Assembly: GCA_029233925.1 (NCBI GenBank) | Contig: JARGOX010000017.1 | Span: 1-64,000 of the forward strand | DNA: 64,000 bases | Source: Rhizobiaceae bacterium | GTDB lineage: Bacteria > Pseudomonadota > Alphaproteobacteria > Rhizobiales > Rhizobiaceae | Direction: 5' to 3' | Shown here: positions 25,599 to 33,776 of the stretch, piece by piece | Numbering within the stretch: the stretch's first letter is position 1 | Layout: each line of letters opens with the position of its first letter | Translations under genes and position numbers: made by a program | The notes under the pieces: generated by a model | Databases searched by the model: none | The model's input: only the letters and a program-made list of their open reading frames with translations | What the model was told of the DNA's origin: nothing

Positions 25599-27527
25599 AT
25601 GATCAGTTTATTTTTTGACACCGGGGCGCGTCGCACACCGGAAGGTGCCGTTGGACATCTGGTAAAGGCGTTTGCTGCGGGCACTGCCGTCTGGACGGTT
25701 TATGCAGCGGCATTCTCGCGCGCCGATTCCCTGACGCTCATCATGACCTTTCTGTCTCTGATGCTCGTTCTGACATTTGTCATGACGGGAGCGAGGGCGA
25801 ATTCCGACCGCGACCGGATTCCGCCTTTCGACTGGATCATGGCGTTTTTGTCGGGCGTGACCGGCATCTATTTCGTCTCGCAGGCAGACATCATCGCCCA
25901 GCGCATTACACTGCTGGATCCGTTGTCGACCTATGACGTCGTGTTCGCCTCGCTGATCCTCGGTCTCACGATTGAAGCGATGCGGCGGACCGTCGGGGTC
26001 GGACTGACGCTGATCGTCCTGGTCTTTCTGGCGTATAATCTGTTTGGAGACCGGTTCGACGGCGTCCTCGGACACGGGTTGATCACCTATGAGCATTTCC
26101 TCGACATCACCATTTTCACCACGGATGGCCTCTTTGGCGTACCCTTGCGTGTCGCGGCGACCTACGCTTTTCTCTTCGTGTTTTTCGGCACCACCCTGGC
26201 GAAAGCCGGTGGCTCTGCCTTCTTCTTCAACATCGCCTCCTACCTGACGGGGCGTTCTCCCGGTGGTCCGGCCAAGATCGCCGTCATATCGTCAGGCCTC
26301 TACGGCACGATTTCCGGCAGCCCGACATCCGACGTTGTCACCACCGGCGCCATTACCATCCCGATGATGAAGCGGATGGGCTATAAAGCGACATTTGCCG
26401 GTGCCGTGGAGGTGGCTGCATCCACTGGCGGCAGCCTGCTTCCACCTGTCATGGGCGCTGCTGCGTTCATCATGGCGGAATACACGGGCATAGACTATAT
26501 CGACATCGCTTTTGCAGCGCTGATCCCGGCCTTGCTCTATTACGTGCCGATCTACCTTCAGGTTCATCTGCGTGCCAAGCGTGAGAATCTGGCGCCCGTC
26601 GATCGTTCCCAGATCCCGACGCTTGGCGTGACGCTTCGCGAGGGCGGACTGTTCGTCGTGCCTTTGGTCGCCATTACCTGGGCGCTGGTTGAAGGCTACA
26701 CGCCAACGTATGCGGCCGTCTACGGCGTGGTTGCGGTGTTTGCCGTGTCGTTGTTTCGCAAGTCGACACGATTGGGCCCGCTACAGATCTATGAAATCCT
26801 TGCCGAGACGAGCCTGCGCACCGTTCCGGTTGCAGGCGCATGTGCTGCGGCCGGTCTGGTTATCGGCGGTATCACCATGACCGGCCTTGCATCGAAATTC
26901 TCGACGCTGGTCTTCCTGCTGTCAGGTGCGGATCTTTTCTCCTCGCTGGTGATTGCAGCGACCCTCACCACACTTCTCGGCATGGGAATGCCCACACCCA
27001 GTGCGTATATTCTCGCGGCAGTGCTTATCTCACCCGTGATGCGGGCTCTCGGCGTGGAAGATCTTCCGGGGCATCTGTTCCTGTTGTATTTTGCGGTGAT
27101 GTCGGCGTTGACGCCCCCTGTGGCGGTCGCCGCCTATGCGGCCAGTGCCATCGCCGATGCCAATCCGCTGAAGATCGCAGCGCAGTCGGTCAGGATTGCA
27201 ATCGGCGCATTTCTCATCCCGTTCTGTTTCGTCTACAATCATGGCCTCCTCATGCAGGGCAGCCTATGGGAGATCGTATTCACGACGGCCAGCGCGGTGA
27301 GCGGACTGGTGATGATCGCGATCGCCGCAGAGGGATACTGGAAGGCGCATATACCCTGGTTCATCCGATTGATCTATGCGGTTTCCGGGCTGCTCTTTCT
27401 GGCAGCCGGGTATTTCACCGTTGCCTTGGCGTTGACAGCGCTTGCCGCAGGCACCATCCTGCTCAGGTTCCAAGGGAATCTCAAGCAGATAGAGACCAAA
27501 CCGGAGGCCGGAAATCAGTCCCGCTGA
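25599..27527 (+). CDS. TRAP transporter fused permease (DctQM)
   Basis: This 642-residue polytopic membrane protein is of the 4TM/12TM fusion type that pairs with TAXI receptors. The N-terminal third corresponds to DctQ. The remainder is the DctM channel with GTISGSPTSDVVTTGAITIP, STGGSLLPPVMGAAAFIM, LLGMGMPTPSAYIL and SALTPPVAVAAYAASAIA. It lies 75 bp after the receptor gene and before the MarR gene, all on the plus strand. A final hydrophobic segment group near 570-625 is usual for the family. Confidence 0.92.
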   Translation: MISLFFDTGARRTPEGAVGHLVKAFAAGTAVWTVYAAAFSRADSLTLIMTFLSLMLVLTFVMTGARANSDRDRIPPFDWIMAFLSGVTGIYFVSQADIIAQRITLLDPLSTYDVVFASLILGLTIEAMRRTVGVGLTLIVLVFLAYNLFGDRFDGVLGHGLITYEHFLDITIFTTDGLFGVPLRVAATYAFLFVFFGTTLAKAGGSAFFFNIASYLTGRSPGGPAKIAVISSGLYGTISGSPTSDVVTTGAITIPMMKRMGYKATFAGAVEVAASTGGSLLPPVMGAAAFIMAEYTGIDYIDIAFAALIPALLYYVPIYLQVHLRAKRENLAPVDRSQIPTLGVTLREGGLFVVPLVAITWALVEGYTPTYAAVYGVVAVFAVSLFRKSTRLGPLQIYEILAETSLRTVPVAGACAAAGLVIGGITMTGLASKFSTLVFLLSGADLFSSLVIAATLTTLLGMGMPTPSAYILAAVLISPVMRALGVEDLPGHLFLLYFAVMSALTPPVAVAAYAASAIADANPLKIAAQSVRIAIGAFLIPFCFVYNHGLLMQGSLWEIVFTTASAVSGLVMIAIAAEGYWKAHIPWFIRLIYAVSGLLFLAAGYFTVALALTALAAGTILLRFQGNLKQIETKPEAGNQSR

Positions 27528-27582
27528 AGGTTGCGAAAGGCGAAGTCGCACGATAGGTGCAGCGTTCGAGGGGTAACGAAAC

Positions 27583-28086
27583 ATGGCCGCGTCGACAGTG
27601 AAAGAACCAAAAGCCCCCCAGGAAGACATTGCACTGCCGTTCGACGAAAGCGTCGGCTATCAAATTCGTCTGACATCCCGCCTGATTCAACGCAGTCTGC
27701 AGCACAAAATCGAACCTCATGGCGTGACCCTCGGTATGTGGTATTTTTTACGGGCGCTTTGGCACGAGGATGGCATGACGCAGCGTGAACTGTCGCTGGT
27801 CGTCGGCACCATGGAGCCGACAACACTTACCGCTATCAAGTCGATGGAAAAAAGCGGACTGGTTCACAGGGTCAACAACGAGGACGACCGGCGCAAGATA
27901 AATATCTACCTGACAGAGCGGGGAAAAGCGCTGAGAGCGGAACTGATGCCGTTGGCCAAGGAGGTGGTGGACAGCTCGGTACGCGGGTTTTCCGATCGCG
28001 AGCGTTCCACGCTGCTCGAATATCTCAAGGTCATCCAGGACAATTTGCTTGCCGGCGCCGCAGATAGCGACGACTCCACCGAATAG
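27583..28086 (+). CDS. MarR-family regulator
   Basis: This 167-residue winged-helix regulator has the MarR core. The recognition region is MTQRELSLVVGTMEPTTLTA (about 65-84) and the wing is DDRRKINIYLTERGKAL (about 103-119). The flanking helices that form the dimer are present, and GAGGGG precedes the ATG. It lies between the TAXI transporter and the phthalate enzymes, and TTAG-N4-CTAA palindromes sit at the promoters of both, so it is the likely repressor. An aromatic acid would be the natural effector for the family in this setting. Confidence 0.9.
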   Translation: MAASTVKEPKAPQEDIALPFDESVGYQIRLTSRLIQRSLQHKIEPHGVTLGMWYFLRALWHEDGMTQRELSLVVGTMEPTTLTAIKSMEKSGLVHRVNNEDDRRKINIYLTERGKALRAELMPLAKEVVDSSVRGFSDRERSTLLEYLKVIQDNLLAGAADSDDSTE

Positions 28087-28115
28087 ACCTTTGCCCACTG
28101 GCGGTGACGCTGTTA

Positions 28116-28556
28116 CTAGAGGCTCTCGGCCAGCCTGTGCAGGAAAGCGTCTGCCGACATCACTTCGCGCATCGGGTATTTTTCCGCCTCCGGCGTGAGC
28201 TCCGTCTCATATCGCAGGCCTTGGCCATCCCACAGCCACCAATAGGCAATGCCGCCCTGTTTGTTCCGGATCGGCATACGAAATATCGGGAACGCCAGGT
28301 CCTGCTCGGGGATGGCAGCCTTGCCTATTCTGGATCCGGAAATCCGTTGGTTTTGGATCGCGCTTCCCAGTGCAGTCAGTGCTGTGAACGCCGTTTTGGA
28401 TCGGGCAAGTTCATTGATATCCGCAGGCCGGCTGTCATGCGTCCCCCTAAGTGCCCGCACCACCTCGGGATAGGACGTGTGGTCATGGGTCACCTGCACA
28501 TAATGAAGACCGTTTGCGCCTTCGATTTCAATAATGTCACCGGGTGAGAATTTCAT
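28116..28556 (-). CDS. Hypothetical protein in the phthalate operon
   Basis: I do not recognise a firm family. The 146-residue protein begins FSPGDIIEIEGANGLHYVQV and is beta-rich throughout, with aromatic pairs such as AYWWLWDG. The opening pattern distantly recalls the Imm26-type SH3-like fold, but this is weak. No signal peptide or membrane segment is seen. It starts 28 bp after the decarboxylase gene and is the last gene of the leftward phthalate operon. A role in that pathway, for example as a small accessory factor, is possible only from its position. Confidence 0.7.
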   Translation of the reverse strand: MKFSPGDIIEIEGANGLHYVQVTHDHTSYPEVVRALRGTHDSRPADINELARSKTAFTALTALGSAIQNQRISGSRIGKAAIPEQDLAFPIFRMPIRNKQGGIAYWWLWDGQGLRYETELTPEAEKYPMREVMSADAFLHRLAESL

Positions 28557-28584
28557 GCCTCAATCCTGTTGGGCGCAGGATCGG

Positions 28585-29577
28585 TCACAGGCTGTAAGCC
28601 TCGACGGTCGCCGGATGGAAAAGCTCGTCGACTTCGACCTTGCGCGGTGAGAGTCCCTGGGCGTGATGATAGCGAAGAAAAGTCTCGAGCACATGGCGAT
28701 TGGCCGAGAGACCATAGGACCAGATATCGTCGCCCATGAGCGCCTTTGCGCGGGCGAGGTTGTCCTCGACGAATGGCATCGTGACCTTGGTTGCCGAGGT
28801 GTCTGCGAGTGTTTCTTCGGCCATGATCTTGGCCTTTGCAAACGCCTTCAGCAGCGCGCCGGGAAGCCAGGGATGTTGATCAGCCAGCGATCGGCGTACA
28901 CCAAGAACATGCATGACCGGAAAGATCCCGGTCTTGCGGAAGTAGTTTTCAGCTTCCGTCACGGTGTCGTTGAACAGTCTTCCGACGGAAAGATGGCCTT
29001 CGTCGAAACAGCGCGGTGCACGCGGCCCGACGAAGCCGTCAATATCCCCGTCCATCAGCATCTGGTTCAAGGTGGCGCCCTCGGGTGCATCGCTCACCTG
29101 GATATCGGCAGGAAGTTCGACCTTGATTTTTTCCGGTCTGCCGGCGGTGTTCATGCCACCGCGGACCCATTGGATTTCGGAGGGCTTTACGCCGTACTCG
29201 TCCTCGAGAATACCGCGGAACCAGACATTGGCTGAAAGCTGGTACTCGGCAATGCCAATTCGCTTGCCGCGCAGGTCGGAAGGTTGTTCAATACCGCGGT
29301 CTTTTCTCACATAGATCGACGTGTGTCTGAAAGCGCGTGAGAGGAAGACCGGAACCGCGATATAGTGCGGATTGCCGCGCGCGACGGAGATTGCGTAGGA
29401 AGACAGCGAAAGTTCGCTGACATCAAAAGCCTGATGCCTGAAGGCGCGAAAAAACATCTCCTCGGGCGACAGCAACATGCAGTTCGGGTCGACGCCGTCA
29501 ATTGCGACACGACCGTCGGAGATTGCGCGTGTGCGGTCGTAGTCCCCCATTGCGATTGAAAGTTCCAAGGTGCTCAT
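28585..29577 (-). CDS. pht5: 4,5-Dihydroxyphthalate decarboxylase
   Basis: This 330-residue protein matches the Pht5 type, an enzyme built on a periplasmic-binding-protein-like fold. SLSSYAISVARGNPHYIAVP, RGIEQPSDLRGKRIGIAEYQ and the C-terminal LSANRHVLETFLRYHHAQGL are its usual blocks, and it has no signal peptide. It converts 4,5-dihydroxyphthalate to protocatechuate with loss of CO2. The ATG at 29577 overlaps the dehydrogenase gene by 4 bp. It is often misannotated as an ABC substrate-binding protein. Confidence 0.85.
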   Translation of the reverse strand: MSTLELSIAMGDYDRTRAISDGRVAIDGVDPNCMLLSPEEMFFRAFRHQAFDVSELSLSSYAISVARGNPHYIAVPVFLSRAFRHTSIYVRKDRGIEQPSDLRGKRIGIAEYQLSANVWFRGILEDEYGVKPSEIQWVRGGMNTAGRPEKIKVELPADIQVSDAPEGATLNQMLMDGDIDGFVGPRAPRCFDEGHLSVGRLFNDTVTEAENYFRKTGIFPVMHVLGVRRSLADQHPWLPGALLKAFAKAKIMAEETLADTSATKVTMPFVEDNLARAKALMGDDIWSYGLSANRHVLETFLRYHHAQGLSPRKVEVDELFHPATVEAYSL

Positions 29578-30767
29578 GTGCTTTTCCCCTCTATACCGGT
29601 CTGATGTTCGAGCGTTACCGTGGTGCGGGATTTCGCCGACCCCAGTATCGCCAGGCAGATTTCGAGGCTTGCGAGGCCCCAGGCACCTGTCTGCGCCGGC
29701 GGCATTGCATCGCGCACGGCGCATGTAATTGCGTCGATCACCTCGGTGCGCGGGTTGCGAATTTTTGGTGCGGTAAGAAATTCACGCCTTGTATTGCCGT
29801 AGACATGAACGCCCTCAGGCGCGAGGCGCAGATCCGCATTATCCAGCGAGACGATCATCGGGCCGAAATGCTCGTGATGGGTTGCCGGTTTCGGAATGTC
29901 ACCCGAACCATAGGTCCGCGCGGACTTGAGCCTTTTTTCCTCTTCGGCAGATGTGATGCCCGCCAGCTTCCGCCGGGCATCACCGTAAGCTTCGGGGGGC
30001 TTCTTCGATCCCAATTCGCCGGTCCAGCCCATCCATTCATCACTGTCGAAATGGGCGTAGCCGGAATAGGTCAGCGACGCGAATGCTCCGCCGGCAAAGG
30101 AGACAAGTGCGCTATAGGCACCTTCCGTGGGCCGTGCAGGGTCCCAGTTTCCCGTCATGGCAGTCACGGTTTCGCCAAGGCCGCCCGCCAGCAGGCGAAT
30201 GATATCGATCTGGTGCACGCCTTGCGAAAACAGGACGCCGCCACCCGCATCGGTGCGCAGTTCTTCGGCGCGGCGCGGCCGGTAGAGAAAATCAGTGTAG
30301 TTGAAGGCGTTGATCATGCGCAGCTTGCCCAATTCGCCGCTTTCAATCAGCTCTCTGGCAATCCTGATCGGTGCATCGAAGCTGTGACTGGGTCCAACGA
30401 TAAGGTGGACGCCAGCGTCCCGGCAGGCAGCGACCATGCGCATTCCGTCCTCGATCGTGATCGCAAGCGGTTTGTCGACGAGAACATGTTTTCCAGCCCT
30501 GGCTGCGGCGATGACATGCGCGCAATGCATCTGGTGAGGCGTGGCGACATAGACGATCTCGACGTTTGGATCCGCGCAGAGGCTTTCCACGTCTTCATAG
30601 GTGTTGCCGCCAAATTCGTTGCGAAACGCAGCGCGCGAGACCTCCCGCGGCGCACAGGCGGCGACCAGTTGCACACGCGGATCGCCACGCAATGCCGGAA
30701 GCATCAGCACGAAGCCACGCCCCAGCCCAATGACACCAATGCCCACGGGTGCGTGGTCAGAGGTCAA
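29574..30767 (-). CDS. pht4: Phthalate cis-dihydrodiol dehydrogenase (Gfo/Idh/MocA family)
   Basis: This protein of about 397 residues has an N-terminal Rossmann domain (GIGVIGLGRGF) and the family motif VDKPLAITIEDG, whose Lys takes part in hydride transfer. The C-terminal half is the Gfo/Idh/MocA sheet domain. In phthalate operons this gene makes 4,5-dihydroxyphthalate from the cis-dihydrodiol with NAD+. The start is uncertain. I prefer TTG at 30767, which has GGAGG 8 bp upstream; a GTG at 30800 would add 11 residues and overlap the reductase gene by 44 bp. The stop overlaps the pht5 start. Confidence 0.83.
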   Translation of the reverse strand: MTSDHAPVGIGVIGLGRGFVLMLPALRGDPRVQLVAACAPREVSRAAFRNEFGGNTYEDVESLCADPNVEIVYVATPHQMHCAHVIAAARAGKHVLVDKPLAITIEDGMRMVAACRDAGVHLIVGPSHSFDAPIRIARELIESGELGKLRMINAFNYTDFLYRPRRAEELRTDAGGGVLFSQGVHQIDIIRLLAGGLGETVTAMTGNWDPARPTEGAYSALVSFAGGAFASLTYSGYAHFDSDEWMGWTGELGSKKPPEAYGDARRKLAGITSAEEEKRLKSARTYGSGDIPKPATHHEHFGPMIVSLDNADLRLAPEGVHVYGNTRREFLTAPKIRNPRTEVIDAITCAVRDAMPPAQTGAWGLASLEICLAILGSAKSRTTVTLEHQTGIEGKST

Positions 30768-31707
30768 TGACCAGACCTCCGCTGCGGGCGCGTGAGACAC
30801 AAATCATGATGTGATCTTGCCGTTGCTCGTCCATCAGCACCATATCGCGGTGATCGACGTCTCCTGATATCAACCCTGTCTTGCAGGTGCCGCAAGTGCC
30901 GCTTTCACACGAACTCACCGTTGGCACGCCGGCATCGCGCACCGCTTCAAGAATGGAACGATCGCTTTGCACGGTGATGGTCTTGCCAGACCGGGCCAGT
31001 TCAACATCGAATGCGACGTCGTCGGGGCGGATCACATCGACAGGTTTGAAGTCCTCGAAATTGACGCGGCCTTCGGGCCAGTGCCCGGATATCGCCTTGA
31101 TCTCCTCCATCAGCGGTTTCGGTCCACAGCAATAGACATGCATGTTCTGCGGTTCAGCAAAATGATCCCAGAAATCGTAGAGCTTTTCCGGGTCTCCATC
31201 GTCATGGTGCAGGAGCACCCGGTCGCCATAGGCCTCGGTCAAATCCGTGAGATAGGCGGTCTCTTCGGCATTTCTGGTGCAGTAGATGATGTTGAAATCG
31301 TCACCGGCGCTGTCAAGGTGACGCGCCATGGCGAAGATCGGGGTTATGCCAATGCCGCCCGCTATCAGCAGGTATTTCGATGCCTTCTTGAGCGGAAAGT
31401 CGTTCTCCGGAGGTTCGACAAGGAGCGCCGTTCCTTCGGTCGCATCGTCAAACATTGATTGCGAGCCTCCGCGAGACGCTGGCTCGCGCTTGACTGCGAT
31501 GACGAATTGCTTCGGATTATCACCAGCGCCGGTCAGCGAATAGCGCCGCATGGCGCCTGAAGGTGTTTGCACGGTCACATGCGCCCCCGGCCCATATCCT
31601 GGCAGATCAGTGCCTTCTTGCGGCGTCAGCACAAACTCCATGATCGATGGCGTCAGCGACCGGCGGTCTTTCACTGTCATCTTGATCGCTTCGATCTTTT
31701 CGCTCAT
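30757..31707 (-). CDS. pht2: Phthalate dioxygenase reductase (FMN, plant-type 2Fe-2S)
   Basis: This 316-residue reductase of the class IA type has an FMN/NAD-binding part (RRYSLTGAGD near 54-63, then YLLIAGGIGITPIFAMARHL) and a C-terminal 2Fe-2S domain with Cys in SSCESGTCGTCKTG and MICVS. It passes electrons from NADH to the Rieske oxygenase encoded divergently at 31840. It opens the leftward operon pht2-pht4-pht5-hypothetical. Its promoter region holds a MarR-type palindrome at 31745-31756. Confidence 0.9.
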   Translation of the reverse strand: MSEKIEAIKMTVKDRRSLTPSIMEFVLTPQEGTDLPGYGPGAHVTVQTPSGAMRRYSLTGAGDNPKQFVIAVKREPASRGGSQSMFDDATEGTALLVEPPENDFPLKKASKYLLIAGGIGITPIFAMARHLDSAGDDFNIIYCTRNAEETAYLTDLTEAYGDRVLLHHDDGDPEKLYDFWDHFAEPQNMHVYCCGPKPLMEEIKAISGHWPEGRVNFEDFKPVDVIRPDDVAFDVELARSGKTITVQSDRSILEAVRDAGVPTVSSCESGTCGTCKTGLISGDVDHRDMVLMDEQRQDHIMICVSRARSGGLVIDL

Positions 31708-31744
31708 CGCACGGAGCTCCTCCTACTTGCGTGTGGGTATGTAC

Positions 31745-31770
31745 TTAGAAAGCTAACTATTTAGTGTCAA
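31745..31770 (-). promoter_or_regulatory. pht2 promoter region with MarR-type operator, site 3
   Basis: TTAG-AAAG-CTAA lies at 31745-31756. On the minus strand TTGACA (31770-31765) is a perfect -35 box just upstream. The -10 is weak. The operator would overlap the -10 region, so binding should repress pht2. Confidence 0.6.
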
Positions 31771-31795
31771 GAGCTGGACGGGGGCGACAAGGTGT

Positions 31796-31818
31796 TATAA
31801 AAATCCTTTGCTATCTAA
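31796..31818 (+). promoter_or_regulatory. pht3 -10 box with imperfect operator, site 4
   Basis: TATAAA (31796-31801) is a good -10 box 39 bp before the pht3 ATG. TTTG-CTAT-CTAA (31807-31818) matches the TTAG-N4-CTAA core in seven of eight positions and covers the expected transcription start. No convincing -35 box was found. Confidence 0.45.
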
Positions 31819-31839
31819 CGATTTTCTCAAGGAGGACTC

Positions 31840-33120
31840 ATGCTCACGCCAGAAGAGAACGAAATTCTCACGCGTGTCGGCAGCGACAAGCCAATGGGAC
31901 AGCTGATGCGCCAACACTGGACACCGGTCTGCCTCATCGAGGAGGTTTTGGAGAAGGATGGCAAACCGCTGCTGGTCGAAGTCCTTGGCGAACGCTATGT
32001 CGCCTTTCGCGACAGCGACGCAAAAGTCGGTCTGCTGGATGAGTTGTGCCCGCACCGCAGGGCATCGCTTGTATATGGCAGGAACGAGGAATGTGGCCTG
32101 CGCTGCCTCTATCACGGCTGGAAAATGGACGTCGATGGCAACATCGTGGCGATGTCTTCGGAGCCGGAAGGCAGTCCGTTGATGAACAAGGTGACTCACC
32201 GCGCCTATCCGACCCGCGAGTGGGGTGGCTTTGTCTGGGCCTGGCTGGGTGACAAAGAGCAGATTCCTGAATTCGAGCCGCCCGCCTTTGCTCCGACAGA
32301 GGATACGCCGCTCTCGATTCTCAAAATCCGTGTCCCGGCAAACTGGGCCCAAATCCATGAGGGGCAAATTGACAGCGCGCATTCATCTTCGCTGCATTCT
32401 TCAGACATGAAGCCAGCGCGGGTGGAAGGCGCGTCGGCGGACGAGAAGGCGTGGTATCGTCCTTCCACCGACAAAGCACCGAAAATGCAGACCGAAACCA
32501 CGAGTTACGGTTTTCATTATGCCGCAATCCGCAAGCCGATCAAGAATGCGCAAACCCACCATTATCTGCGCATTACTGAATTCGTCGCGCCTTACTATTC
32601 GCTGATTCCACCGAACAACAATTACAAGGTCGCCAGCGTTATCGTCCCGATCAGCGATGAGGAGACTGCTTTTCATTTCATAGCGTGGGGGGGGCCGAAT
32701 GTGCCAAGCACCGAAGAGTGGCGGCGGTTCAACCACAGCGTTCCCGGCGATGATGTTGACCATAAATGGCGCTCCAAGCGCACTCTGGAAAACGACTTCC
32801 TTCAGGACCGCGAGGCCATGAAGCAGGGGAGTTTTACCGGCGTGCCGGGTATTCCGAACCAGGATATCATCATGTGGGTCAGCATGGGGCCGATCGTCGA
32901 TCGGACCAACGATGTGCTTGGTGCCTCGGACCTGGCCATTGTCGAGTTCAGACGCCTGATGGTTGATGCCGCGCGCCAGGTTGCTGAAGGTGGCCCGGCG
33001 ATCGGCACAAGGCAACCCCGTGTTCCCCAGGCGCGGATAGCCTCGCGCGAAGGTGTGTATTCAAAGGACGTCGACTGGCGCACTCTGGTTGATACGAAAG
33101 AAATGCTTGCTGCTGAATAG
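31840..33120 (+). CDS. pht3: Phthalate 4,5-dioxygenase, Rieske oxygenase
   Basis: This 426-residue single-component-type ring hydroxylase has the Rieske ligands C70-x-H72 and C89-x2-H92 (LCPHRR and RCLYHGW) and the mononuclear iron site in IDSAHSSSLHSSD (H181 and H186, with D178 as the bridging acid). GGAGG precedes the ATG. It adds both atoms of O2 at positions 4 and 5 of phthalate to give the cis-dihydrodiol. It is divergent from its reductase gene. Substrate assignment rests on the complete pht-type gene set around it. Confidence 0.88.
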   Translation: MLTPEENEILTRVGSDKPMGQLMRQHWTPVCLIEEVLEKDGKPLLVEVLGERYVAFRDSDAKVGLLDELCPHRRASLVYGRNEECGLRCLYHGWKMDVDGNIVAMSSEPEGSPLMNKVTHRAYPTREWGGFVWAWLGDKEQIPEFEPPAFAPTEDTPLSILKIRVPANWAQIHEGQIDSAHSSSLHSSDMKPARVEGASADEKAWYRPSTDKAPKMQTETTSYGFHYAAIRKPIKNAQTHHYLRITEFVAPYYSLIPPNNNYKVASVIVPISDEETAFHFIAWGGPNVPSTEEWRRFNHSVPGDDVDHKWRSKRTLENDFLQDREAMKQGSFTGVPGIPNQDIIMWVSMGPIVDRTNDVLGASDLAIVEFRRLMVDAARQVAEGGPAIGTRQPRVPQARIASREGVYSKDVDWRTLVDTKEMLAAE

Positions 33121-33216
33121 TGCAATTCCTTCGGCCCTGTGGCGTCCGGTTTTTATGCCAGGCTCGAGTGAAGCGCTTCTGCTGTCGTGTGCTGCACATG
33201 GCCCCCAAAAGGGCCC

Positions 33217-33771
33217 TCAAAGGGCCTTGGCAATGACCTCGGCCAGTTCCTCCCAGGCCTCGCCATGGGCGGCGACGATGTCGGCGGCGCTGCTGGATCT
33301 GGCTTTGGCGGTGATGTCGAACTGGCGAATGCGACTGCGGCTTTCGGCCCGGTCGCGCCGGATGGAGAACTGACCGGACAGGCGCATCCTGTTTGAGCTA
33401 TCGACCAGCATATGCTCCACATCAATACGGATCTCGGCTTCCGGGACACCAGCCAGCGGCCAGGGGTCAGATGCCACCTGGGCGCCGGAAATATCGGCTA
33501 GGCTGCGCACCAGATACAGTCTCATGGCCCGTTCGGTATCATCAGCCCAGTCGGCTTTGGGAATTGCAACGATCGCGCCGCTTGCGGTCTGTATGAAAAT
33601 GCCCGATTCCTTGGCGTAGGTGGGCAGACTCACCGCTGTTATGGAAATCGTGCGCGCGCCGGTTTTGACGCTCGTGGCAGAAGCAACCGGCTCGATCAGG
33701 TAGCGATCACGGTTTGTGCCGGTACACCCGACGAGAAGCAAAAGCGGCAGCAACAGAAGAAAAATACGCAT
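33217..33771 (-). CDS. pqiC: PqiC-like outer-membrane lipoprotein
   Basis: This 184-residue protein begins with a lipoprotein signal peptide (IFLLLLPLLLLVGC, lipobox LVGC with Cys16). It shows the ABC-transport auxiliary pattern: RYLIEP, TISITAVSLPTYA, then IRIDVEHMLVDSSNRMRLSG. In Escherichia coli PqiC is an outer-membrane lipoprotein that completes the PqiB tunnel. It starts 5 bp after the pqiB stop and ends the leftward pqi operon. A GGCCC/GGGCC hairpin overlaps its 3' end without a clear T-run. Confidence 0.85.
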   Translation of the reverse strand: MRIFLLLLPLLLLVGCTGTNRDRYLIEPVASATSVKTGARTISITAVSLPTYAKESGIFIQTASGAIVAIPKADWADDTERAMRLYLVRSLADISGAQVASDPWPLAGVPEAEIRIDVEHMLVDSSNRMRLSGQFSIRRDRAESRSRIRQFDITAKARSSSAADIVAAHGEAWEELAEVIAKAL

Positions 33772-33776
33772 AGGTT

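Noticed and set aside
28585-29577. ABC-transporter substrate-binding protein in the phthalate operon
   Set aside because: The fold is similar, but there is no signal peptide and no ABC permease gene, and the gene set matches the Pht5 decarboxylase.
33200-33215. GGCCC/GGGCC hairpin as an intrinsic terminator of the pqi operon
   Set aside because: The stem is short, overlaps the area of the pqiC stop and has no T-run on the minus strand, so I do not list it as a terminator.
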